64,000 bases of DNA from Symsagittifera roscoffensis. Its lineage: Eukaryota > Xenacoelomorpha > Acoela > Convolutidae. The notes beneath the pieces were generated by a model, which saw nothing but the letters and a program-made list of their open reading frames with translations, did no database searches and had not been told where the DNA came from. This document shows, in pieces, positions 10,318 through 22,500 of the stretch. How positions within the stretch are numbered: the stretch's first letter is position 1; the number at the start of each line of letters is the position of its first letter. Location: contig NC_087065.1 of the NCBI RefSeq assembly GCF_963678635.1, positions 67,735,374 through 67,799,373 on the forward strand, in the 5' to 3' direction. The position numbers and the translations under genes are program-made.

Positions 10318-13300
10318 CACTCAAGCAACTCGCGTTTACGATTGAATAGGTCTATTACGTATAATTTGTACGGTTAGAAGGATGGCCTGATCAATTCTAA
10401 TAAATTGACTGAACTGGAATTTCAAAACGTTTCTGGAGAAAAACGGCCCCAACATATATCTGACTTTCTTTAGAAATAATAGCAGTTTTAAAAAAGAAAA
10501 CATGTATCCACTATCCGACCAAACTCGTTCAAAAGACGTGTCGGATTCTTTGTTTAGATTCAGCAGTTATGAATTCAGACCGAAAATTAAAACTTCCCAT
10601 ATCAGTTATAAACGTATTGGTCTGGTTGTTCATAGAAGTATATCAAGCCTTCTCGTTTAGCATTAATGACAAAAACAAAAACTTGAATCGGGGCGAAGAA
10701 AGGAGCAAAAATTCTCAACTATAGTTAGTTTTGTATCAGAAAAGCTGATTTTTTCATTTTTTTCTCGTTTTTGACGTTATTTCGAGCAAAATCAAAAATT
10801 TGCCCAACAAAATGAAATTTGTAGTCGACTACAAGTTGAGATTTAAAGTTAAAAACTGCCACAAAATTAGATTTTTTAAAAGTCTAAACGCAACGATCCT
10901 AAATTTACGATAAATAATTTGAAGGTTCTATAAAAAAAAAACTGGAACTTGTCAGCTGTGCTATCATGTTAAAGCCCTGATGGTCGTGATTCGAGTTTCA
11001 GAAAATGTCAAAACATCTTGTCTGAGTCCAAAAAAAGCTATATATTTTTTTCAAGTTATCAGAATAAGTTTAACAAAAATTACACCCATATAATTATTTC
11101 AGTGCTGTACTTCAATTGATTTTGATTTGTCAAAAAAACACTGAATGAAAAATAATTTTTTGATAAAAATCTGAAAGAAAAATTGAAAATTTCTTAAAAT
11201 TTTGTATATTAGCTTAATTTTCTGTGTTCAAAAAATTACGTGCTACCTACGTGCACGCTGAAATTTGTTATATCTCCTCAATTTCTGTGGTGCGGATTGG
11301 CTATGACGTTTATAATTTTAACTTCTGCGGTCAGAAAAACACTTGCTACATGCACTGTTACCAATTATTCTCATTGTTCCGAAAAATGAAAATGAGCAAA
11401 ATTTTTGTCTCTGGACGTGTTTTAGTTTTTTCTTTTTATTTTTCTTGCAAAATTGGGTACTACAATCAGCCATTGGAATGAGTCGAGTGAAATGCATCAA
11501 CAAAACTTTTTAGCTGTTATTCGAACCACATTTTAAGAAACTTCAAAATTTTTCACAGTGACGAAAAATTCCGATTTGAAGGTTTAAAGAGCTTCTTCAT
11601 TTAGCGCTTTCTTAGCATAATTTTATTTTCTAAAATTTTTAAAATATTAGGGCAGAGTATAGAAAAAATTTTAGAACCTTGTTTTGAAAATTTAAACTTT
11701 TTTTCGCAGAAACTGTTGTCGATTATGCTTCATTCACTAATTTTTCTACGTGTTTGTATAGTTATTTCATCATGCTACGCACAAAAAACAAAGATTTCTG
11801 CTAATGTAAATGCTGCGTCAATTGCTTTGAATGGAAAATTTTTTCAATCTCAACTTTCGAGTTTTTTATTTGAAGATAACAAATTGCTTTCTTCAAAACA
11901 AAACCTGAGGTTAATTTTTCAGTTTAAATAACAAATTCTAAATTGAGGGCTGCCAAGGGAATAAAATTTAACCATTAAAAAAATTTTTTGTTCCCACCGT
12001 TGAAGATGAGGAGGAATTTTGTCTTTGGGTGTGTTGTAAATTTTTCTTTTTGTTCTCCATTATTGTGCAAAAAAATTTTTGCTCAAAAGAATTAGAAAAA
12101 ACTTAAAAGTTTTGAAAATTTACTCTTTTTGCTAAGAACTGTTGTCAATTATGTATAATTCGCTAAACTTTCTACATGTTTGTGCAGTTCTCTCATTACA
12201 CCACGCACAAAAACACGACATTAAAAAAAAAACTTTTTTAAAAGTTTTTTCATGAGTGTGTTTTAAACAGCAACCGTCTACTCTTGTTAGGCACCACTAG
12301 GCACATTTATACTTTTGTTGCTTCAAAAAGGGGATGAAAACTAATATTAATTTCAAAAAGTTTAGTTCAAGTTAAAATTGAAAGCAGGTATTATTTTGGG
12401 CGGTATTATTTAATTTTGGGTGGTAGTTTTCCGTTGATTTTCTATAATACGCACTTTTTTGTTAATTTCTGGGCCTTTGGTTTGAGTGGCATTATTACAA
12501 CGTTTCGCTTTTATATATTCCACTAATTTGACCACAACACAAATAAAAATATAACATAGTTAATTATAGAAAAAAAATGGCCCAAATATTTTTTTCTGTC
12601 GAAGCAGCTTCTTGCATGCTGGCTGATATTAAGTACGCAAAGTTATAATCTTTCAAGAAAGGGCTTGTTTCTTAACAAAAGGAGCTTTTTCAGGTACTTG
12701 AGGGGGTAATTAGAGAAGGAGCTTGACGTGGTGGTAGTTTAGTCAATTGCAGGGCTGTAGATAAAAAAAAAGAGTGAGAAGAGTTGCTTTTTTATTTGTA
12801 GGCTGGGTATCCTGAAACTTTGCAGCTGAAGTTAAGATCACTGCCTTCTGAAGTCTTCGCAAATACCATAAATGGTAAGTTTTTTTCAGCTCGGCGAAGT
12901 GGGCTCAAATTTCGGATTGATTTCAGTTGTACACATTTCACGAAATGCCTTCAAACTAAAAATATATTATTATTCAAATAACTTTGATACGAAATGATAG
13001 TTAAATTTAATAAAACTACTAAAACTAACATCAATTACTAAACTAACATCTATAAATACTTGAGCAAAAGAACAAATTTACTATCACAAATAAGCTACAT
13101 CAATTTTACACTTAATCAAATATTTACATTTTTCGATATGTGTGACTATTCGAATTTTTCAACGCAATTATATTATAAAAAATTGAGTTTTAATTGTTCA
13201 TTTGCGTTATTTTCTCGGAAGTCACATAGCTAGAAAAGCCCGCATGTGTATGATTGTATTGACTGGTCGATTTGAGAGTTCTGAAACAAACGCACAAAAG

Positions 13301-13452
13301 ATAACTTTTGTTTTTTTAGTTGTCGTTAAATTTTTAAAGTTTTTTCTTAAAATAGTGAAAAACTCCTCAACAAAAATTTGAAGCAGAGGCAAAAATAGTC
13401 CAGCAATTTGTAGATAACCAAAAAATGAACGCTACAAAAGTAATGACAGAAT
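10318..13452. other. Intergenic, diverged direct repeats and KChIP 3' UTR
   Basis: No supported protein-coding gene. Segments near 11355-11455 and 11700-11790 reappear, diverged, near 11990-12080 and 12130-12215, so an old duplication is likely. The part next to 13453 is the KChIP 3' UTR. The nearest AATAAA on the minus strand is the TTTATT at 12791-12796. A possible plus-strand exon (12802-12874) is reported separately as a finding. Confidence 0.4.
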
Positions 13453-13548
13453 TTAGACCATCACTGACTGATTTGAAAATAACTTAACTGAAACATTTTC
13501 TTCAGAAATTGTTTCAGAAACAGTCTGTTGAGTCAGTTCCATTTCCAT
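13453..13548 (-). CDS. KChIP exon 8 (C-terminus)
   Basis: Acceptor TTTATCTCACAG, then 31 codons and TAA at 13455-13453. It begins MEMELTQQTVSETISEENVS. This replaces the short DDNIMRSLQLF-type C-terminus of vertebrate KChIPs and is not clearly similar to it, so this is the least certain of the downstream exons. Confidence 0.72.
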   Translation of the reverse strand: MEMELTQQTVSETISEENVSVKLFSNQSVMV

Positions 13549-16500
13549 CTGTGAGATAAATATTTCAAAACATAGTTAGCAGAATGATAACGCACGGACT
13601 AACCGTACCCGAGTATTTTTTGTAACACATAAATATATATGGTTTGTTCAAGCCCCCGATTATACTCAAATAACTATTTTTAATAATTAACTAAATATTT
13701 CTGAGAAAAAAGAGAAATAAACTGAAAAATTGATTGTTTCCAGGTAAAAGTTACAGCAAATGAAATGTTCGGATTTTCTTTCAGACTCTTTCAGACGTTT
13801 TTTTTCTGAGAGATAATTCGTTGAAAATAACTTTTTTGCTGTCACTGCAGCAAATTTTTGTTAAAACGCGAGTTTTAATTAAGTTTTTTTCAATTAAATC
13901 GATAGTTTTTAAGGAACTGTTTATTTAACTAAAATGGGTATTTTTACTAAACTAAAATCTGGGGCCTGTTTTTGTTACATACCTGCGAGCAGTAAAGAAT
14001 AAACTCGTCTTTCGTTATTTCGCGGTTTTCTGGGTGGGTGCTCATCTTCTGAAAAAAAAAACAGTTGTTAAACTTTTTTTTCAAGTAACTATGCGTCATG
14101 GCTCAAATAGGTATTTCTACTTAACAATCCCCTATGGTATCTGCAAAAAAATTAAAAAATTTCTCCCTCCAAATTGAAAATGAACAGCGGTTAAAAAGTA
14201 GGCAACTTTTTTTTCATACCGGTCCAAAATAGACAAATACTATATTTACTTATCATAATCGATAACGGAAAGCAAACTTAGGAAATAAATCATTAATCTA
14301 TTTTTACTTCCTAAGTTGCTTCCTGTTTTTGAATCTGATTGATTAATATAGTAGTTGTATAGTTTATGACATGTCTATTTTTTAGTACCTAACCAATGAA
14401 AGTGTTTGTTTGCCGTCTATTCACGGCTCTATTTGTTACTTAGAGATGATTTTCAATTTTTAATGTTACAGCAGTTGCAATTTAGAGCTTGCTAAACTTT
14501 GAGTGTTCTAAATTTCCTGCAATCTGATTGGTGAAAAAATCTACTAATGTTACTGAAAATATTTCATAACAAACAACCATGTTTTCTTGAAAACGAGAGG
14601 AAAAAAGAGTAATCGAGACTAAAACCCCATGGCCAAAACAATTTTGTTGCTGTCCAAACAAGCATTATTTGTTTTTTAGGGTATGTTTCTATTTGTTTAA
14701 GGATACAGTTGATGCAATTTAAAGCTTGCAGCCTAGAACTTAAAGAGTTTTACATTTCCTGTCTTCTGATTGCTCAAAAAGTTTATTTTATTTGGTAGAT
14801 AACAACTTCTGTCTTGAAACGAAGGGGGATTTTTAACAAGACTGACCCCCTCTACATTAAAACTGTTTTGTTGCCGTCGAAACATGGCAGTAATTGTTCC
14901 GTAGATTTTATTTCTATTGGATGAATATTAGAAATGTTGCAAATTAGAACTTGCTAAGTTTTGAGACTGTTACATTTCCTGCATTCTGCTGAGCCGAAAA
15001 ATTTACATATTTTGCTAAAATTTCTATAATCTCCTTCGCCTTCTCTTGAAAGATAGGGAAATATTGTTAAGTAGATCAAAATGGCATACTAGTTTACTTG
15101 TTTGGTCCCTCAAAATTGTCGTGGTAGCTAAGTAACAACAGAAGTACAGTGTGTGCTTTAATTCTCACAGTACGCATCTTAATTCTCTACTTTAAAATCT
15201 GAGCTCGCAAGAGTTAGTTTAGCGGGTACAAACTCGACAACCAACCTCTGAGGCGTAGGTTCTAATCTCGCAATTGCTTTTGTTTTTTAGGAAATAGACG
15301 GGACAAATCATCTAGCTAGGGTTCTCACGAAACCAAACAAAAAAATAGAATCCAAAATGGGGTAATTTGAGCGGATTTTTGGATAGCACATATGAGCAAA
15401 CCCCGCATTTAAAAACATATACGGTAAGTTATTAGGTAATATAGATAACAGAGCAAAATTGACAAAAAAGTGATCTGATTGTTACTTTGATCCTCCTTAA
15501 TCAGAAATTGTTGCCCAAATTGGGAAAATAGTTCCCAAAATTGGGCTAGCGGCTGCTTCTCTTTTTTCTACCACCGGAAGCACCAAAATGACAACAAATA
15601 AAATGCAAGAGATTCTGTACAGATTTTATTTTTTATAAATATCCATCCAACTCAGATTTGAATTGATCGAAAGTAAAAATCATCCATTTCAATCGGTTCT
15701 GAATCAATTTGAATTTTGTGTGATTTTTGAATTTTTTACTGCTTCATTGTTTGAACACAATTATACGAGATAAACAGTTGTAATGTATGCTTTCAATTGG
15801 TTTTGGCCCTGATGTTTGATCTGGAAAGAATCTGTAAAAGTTATTTGCAGCAAAATTTTAATTTGCATCCACAAACTTCTACAAAATCGTTGATCCTACT
15901 ATTTGACTTGAGAATGTTTTTACTTAAGTTAACTTTTTATCATCGTGCGAACCCTTTGATTGCAAAATTTTAAACTGGTTTGGCTAAAACTAATGTTTTG
16001 CGCATATGGTCCTCACACATTTTGCCCCTAGCTTAGTACACAATTAATTAATCGGCGCTTCAATTGTTGACGATTTGCGGGGCGAAATGTGTGTGAGGCG
16101 AAATGTGCCAATAAATTCATAAGGGGCGAAAAGTGTGAACACCGTTGAAATCAGTTTCTAGTCGTTTTACCTAAATTGTTGTCATACAATTGATTTTCAA
16201 CACTCCTTTGCAATTAAAATTGATTCAATTATCATTTAGTTTTTTTTCAGTGAGTAATACCCGGGAGCGGAAAAAAGTGTTTTTAACAATTTTTTTCTTT
16301 ACTTTTTCATTCTAAATTAAGAAAAAATGGACAAAACCAGTCAACTTTGCCTTACTTGCCAAAACAACTGCAAAAATTTTCAAAAAACATACACTGGAAT
16401 TTGTGATAAAAATTCAGCCATTTTGCTTATGCAAGGATGAAATCCTGTGAAATTGAAACACTTTTTTTTTTGGTATTTTGAGGCAGAAACTTCGTGATTG

Positions 16501-19500
16501 TCAGAAAGAATAGTTGGTTTATGCGTTTATAAGACAAAAGATGACAATTTTTTGTCCCCCAAAAAAATTTCACTTTTTGCCCCCCAAAAAAATTTTCCCG
16601 GCCAAAAATTTACTTTTTTTTCCGCTCCCTGGTAAAAAAAAAGTCATAAAAGTTATGTAAGAATAATCGAACAGGTACAAAACTCAAGCTACTTTCAACC
16701 TGAATTAGCTTAACTTTTTGTTAGTTTATATATTCTGTGATGGAACCTTCGACTGTTTGGGTCTTCTTAATTATTCCACTCATATTTCTTGTGTTTGTAT
16801 TTTTAGCCGATTTCTAACGAAGCCGAATTTTGAGAAAATGTGAGGGTGATCATTTTTTTTCTGGAGCTAGTTTTGTATTTTTTTTTTTGGTCTCAGTAAA
16901 GCTTTACAGCTTATTTGAAGAAATTTTGAATAGTTAACCAAACGTTCTATGTTTTTGACCAATTCGGCTTATTTATAAATCGATTTAAAATTGCAAACAA
17001 AACATTATGAGATGGTGTTTAATTTTGACTGGTTAATTCTGGCCAATCACATTGTAGCTTTAGTTCAAGATTTTGATTTCGGGCGTAAAATTAAAAAGAC
17101 TGTTTTAAGTAATAGATTTAATTACACACGGTTGTCATATGTACCTCAATGATTTCGTTGATTTGGGCTTTAATTTTGGTCTCTTCTGCCTCGATGTCCT
17201 TTCCCACCATGAAGTACATCGACTCCAAAATCAATCTCAGATCCTAAACAAAAATATACCCAAAAGAATGATTAAGGCAAAAAAGCAAAAAGTCAGACAT
17301 ACCACTTAGATAGAGGATATTTTTTGAATTTTCAAACAAACTTGGCATTTTGTTATTTCTTTTCATAAGAAAAAAATTTTGATTACTAGGCTAGAATATT
17401 TGATAACTGGAAGTTCCATCGCTGCATTTCGTCCTATTTAAAAACGTCATAAAGTCACAAGGGCTGAAAGTAACTTTTCACGTGCATAAGGCCTCTTTAT
17501 TATAACCTGTTGTAAATTTAGTTATCGGGGTAACGGAACACATGACAACTTACGTGATGACTCAGCACTCCATCCCGGTCGATATCGTAGAGGCTGAAAA
17601 CCCAGGACAACTTCTCATTCGCAGACCCCTTTGTCATGAAGGATAGGGTGCGCAGAAAACTCTGGAAAGAATAATTTGACAAGCTCCGAGATACAACAAA
17701 GGTATTGGAAAAAAGTGATCGAGATTACAAAGTCAAGCTCGATAAATGTAATGACGGTGGATTCCACAGACACCGCTATTGGGATCCTGATCCGCAAATT
17801 TCCTCTGAAGACCGCAAAATTCGAAAAAATTGTTGAAAAAACCTTAAATTTTTTTTTGAACTTAGACTTGTTTAGGTTCTGATGAGAAATCAGCTGGTGG
17901 AACTTATTATTTATTAGGGCTGTTGAATTTTGAGTTAAGGGCTGTTGTATTTAGGGCGCGATGATACAGATTATTGGATACAAACAAATAAAAACGAGTT
18001 GTAGCTGAATTGTTTGTGACTAATATTTTACTGACAAAGGAAAAAAATATCAAATTGAAGCGCTACGTATTCTGTCGTCATTCAGATTACGAAAAGAACA
18101 CTACAAAAAATTTCCCTCTTTGTCCAAAAAAATGGTCCATTTTTTGTTTATCAGATCAATACTTTGTCAAGCTTTAAGTGACACGATTGTCAACAATTTA
18201 TCACTAAAAATTTCAAAGTTTGCACTGAATTATGAAAAATAAATTTTAAAAACGATTTGAGATGAAACTTAGCAACATATGATTAAACGCTAGGCGCTGA
18301 ATTTGGCTTATATTTAGCGCTCAAAAACTAAGCGCTTAATTTGGATTATACATATATATAGGGCGGATCTAGGATTTTCTCGAGGGGGCGGATTTTCAAA
18401 AAAAAAATTCGGAAACGTTTTTATTGACCTTTTTTAGAATACCAAACTTTATAAAATCACCTCAAAAAAGCGTCTTCATTCCTTTTTCAAAAAATTCGGA
18501 CAAAGTTTGGACGTTTTTAGGCGTGCAAACCCACCCTCAAAATTAGCAGAATTTGGTGACCATGGCGTCTTTAGAAATACTTTAGAGTCGGCCAGCCAAA
18601 AATGGAGGTCTTAAAAAAGTGCCAAAGGTGAAACCCTTTAGGTAGTCAGGGGGTTGAATCCTGAGGGGCGCGTTCTCCCCACCCCTCAAACCCACTACTG
18701 ATCAAACATGAAGATTTTCGAGGTTTTGCGTTTCGTTTTTGAAATAGAAAAACTTTTTTGACATAGAATTTATGCCTTTTTCAAGACAATGGAATAATTT
18801 GTTTTTCAACCAATCAATTTTTGCTGATAAATCACATCTATTTCAAGTTTTTCTGCTGCTGTATAAATTTTGCAAAATAAGTTTTTGAATTTTCAATTTT
18901 TTAAATAAATAAAATTTGATCCAAATTTAACATTTCTTAAATCCATATAGAACCCATAAGAACTATAGATTTGCCGCGCTTGTTTTTCAACAGTTTTTAC
19001 AAAAAAGGAAAAGCAAATAATGGTCTCTCCCATAGTAATTTTTGTTAATCTCTCCCATAGTAAAATTTCTCAACACTGGCAATTTCTCAAGAAGCGCAAC
19101 ACTGGCAAATAAAAACTAACAACAGTTACTTTTTTGTCTAGAAAAGTAACTATCAGAAGTTTTAGTATGAAAATGAATGCATCTACAGATTGGGCGGACC
19201 AGATGAAATTAATCTCCAGAAAATAGAGGTCTTAAGACAGTAATAATGGGAAACCCTTTAGGCAGACTGGGGATTGAATCTCTGAGAGGGGGAGGGGGTT
19301 GGCCCGCTAAATCTGCTACCATATAAATATACATAGGTGGGGCTTTCTAATTGATTTTGGTGTTCCGACCATTGAAAATTAGGAGGAACTGTATATTCCG
19401 GTCTGTTTTAGTATTTTTTTTTACTAAAACAGAACTAGTTCCGAACTAAAACCTAGTTCTTACTAAAACCTATTAGTTCCGAAATTGACGGAATATTTGT

Positions 19501-22500
19501 TCTCATGGTGATTTTTTTCTCCTATCTTAAAAGATAGAATTCGACTTTTAAGTTTGCAAAATTCGACTTTTTTTATATTAGCCAAAGGTATTGTTAGCTC
19601 GAGCTGAAACTTTGACAGATATTTCACCTGTGATCTTTTTTGTAAAATTAAGAGTTAAAAGCGAAAAATTTAACTCATACAGGCGAAAAAATCACTGTGT
19701 ACTTTAAATAGCGTTTGGATGCATGGTTTTCAATTATTCAAAAAAATTAAATCATTTTTATTTTTTGAATTTAATAATTGAAAACTTCATCATTTTTTGA
19801 AGCGCGCACCAGTCCATTGACATCAAACGGCAGTCCGAACATTCACGGCCTTGGCCTGATATGCGCAAATTTGTCTTTTATGTGTTGTCATAGTATCTAA
19901 ATTTAGTTCATGTTCCATTTCTAGTTGTGCTATTAAATTCAATTATCTGTCTGGCGCTAACTGGTATTTAACCTTCGGAGTTTGTCTGTCACCTTCGGAT
20001 GACAGCTATTTTATTGTCTCCGACTAACTTTGTGAACTACGGTTACTTATTAAACAGGATTAAATTAACACCTCGAAACCGTCTTTTCACATGGCGCAGC
20101 CAACAGGCCAAAATGGGGGGAAAAACCCGCTGGGGATTACATCGTTTTGGCCCTCGACGTTTGCAGAGCCACCAATGCTATGGGAGTTTTGGTTCAATCG
20201 TTTTCAATGGGGGATGGTGGCCAAACATAGTATAAACCCAAAGAATTTCTATTATGCCAGTACCTTAACCGCAGAGCAGGTTACAGATTTACCAGAGGAG
20301 GTAGACGGGAAAAATCGCCTGGCGTCGGAGCAAACGCTTATCTCGAACTTGTATTTGTGTCTGGGGGAGAAAGGACAGGATGAGCTACATAAGAGGAAAC
20401 CACACCTGGATTTATCTACAACAAGGTACTCCAGAGTTTTGGATACTATTGAAACAGAATTCAGGAAGGAACGGAACGAAAGTTACGAGACATTCCAACT
20501 ATTGGCACGGAAGCAACAAATAGGAGAATCGCTGGAACAGTTCCACTCAGTGTTAAGTGGGCTGGCCGCCCGATGTAATTTTGGAGCATTGGAGACCAGG
20601 ATTTTGCGGGATGTGTTCATTGTGAACATGAACAATAGGGAGGCTCAAAATGAGTTATGTCGCTCGACGAAGACACCAGAGGAGGTGTACCGTATTGCAC
20701 TTTCATATGAACGTGGATACAAATATGCTAAGTCATACGGATCAGTAACCGGAGGAGGAACTAGTGGCACTGCCGGCGGAGCTGGAGCGTTCCAAATCAA
20801 GACGGAACCGGTGGGAGCCATCCGTGGAGGATACAGAAACAATAGACAGCGGGGACGTGGATCATTTAGAGGGCGAGCAGAAATGAGAGGGGGTGGTTCT
20901 AGAAGATGCTATAATTGTGATCAACCCAATTTTACCCCGGAACACCTCACAACTTGTCCAGCCAAAAATGCAACGTGTAACTTCTGCCGGAAAACGGGAC
21001 ATTACGAGAGGACTTGTAGGGGAAAGCGAAACAATCGGGGAAGACCGGCAGTGGGACTAATCCAAAATCAGGAGAATATGGAAAATAGCGAAGTAGGCGA
21101 CGCGGAGGATACTTACTCGCAGCATGAGAACTCCGTTGGCTGGGTTAATACGCCGGTAAAGAAGCAACGCTATAGTATGTGGTCATGGCTATCAAATCTC
21201 GGAGAGAAACAGAAATAAAAGTGGCCGGCGCCCGACTACCAATTAAAGTAAATGGAAAGCAAACAAACCTTTGGATAGACAGTGGATCACCGATTTCAAT
21301 ATTCACCATTGGGGAATTGAAACGGACGTTGGGCACAGCAGGCGTCAAGGTGAAGGCACCGGCACCGACGGATGATGAGTTCAGGGACTACGGAAACAAC
21401 CCCTTACGACTACTAGGAACGATGGACGTATTGTTGGAAACGAACGGATGGGTGACCAACGCGAACATCAGAGTGATTGGAGGAAGCAGACCATCAATTA
21501 TTGGGAGATACCTAATGCCAAATCTTGGATTACAGATAGTGCAGAAGGCACCGGAGGAGAATGCGATGTCGGTACAGAGCGATCAATCTGCGGCCGAGGC
21601 GACAGAGGTGGCGGATTCACTAGACCACTGGCAGACCTATTTCAGTGAGCAATTTGAAAACCTTTTTAACAGAGTCGGAAAAATTAAGAATTATAGGGTA
21701 CACGCGGATTTTTTCGAAACGTTAACGCCAATTCAACAAAAAGGACGTAGAGTGCTAATCACATTGCAGGATAAGGTCGATAAGGAAATTGATAAACTTT
21801 TACAACAAGGACACATTGAAAAGCTGAATGAATGTTCGGATAAGTATTTTGTTTCTCAGATTGTAAAAACAGTGAAAAAGGATGGATCAGTAAAATTAGC
21901 GTTAGAATTTCGGGAGCTGAACAAACAAGTTCACAAGAATAAATACCAAATGCCGAACATTGATGAGCTTATGGATACGGCAGGACAAACGATAAGCGAA
22001 CGGAAACCAGGAGATGTATATTTTTCTACTATGGATCTTACGTACGCGCACGGTCAATTACCACTTAGCCCGGAAACGAGCGTTCAATGCAATTTTTCGC
22101 TGGTGGGAGGAAAATCAACGGGCACGTATCGCTTTCAAACGGGATTCTACGGCCTTACGACCATGCCAGCGGAATTTCAAAGAGTGATGGATACGATCCT
22201 TTCGGAATTTCCGCAGGCGCATGCTTTTATTGATGACATTTTGGTGGTCACCAAAGGCACGGAGATTGAGCATATCTCGACAATTGAGAGAATTTTGTGG
22301 AAGTTGAATCGCGAGAATATGTCGCTTAAGCTCACTAAATGCCAATTTGCGCGGAGAGAGTGTGAATGGTTGGGGCACAAAATAACTCGTACTGGAATAA
22401 CACCGCTCGTCCGAAAAATGGAACCGATCGAATCGCTTAAAGCACCAAAGACGGTGTCACAACTTAAATCCTTTATCGGTTCCATTCACAGCTTGCACAA

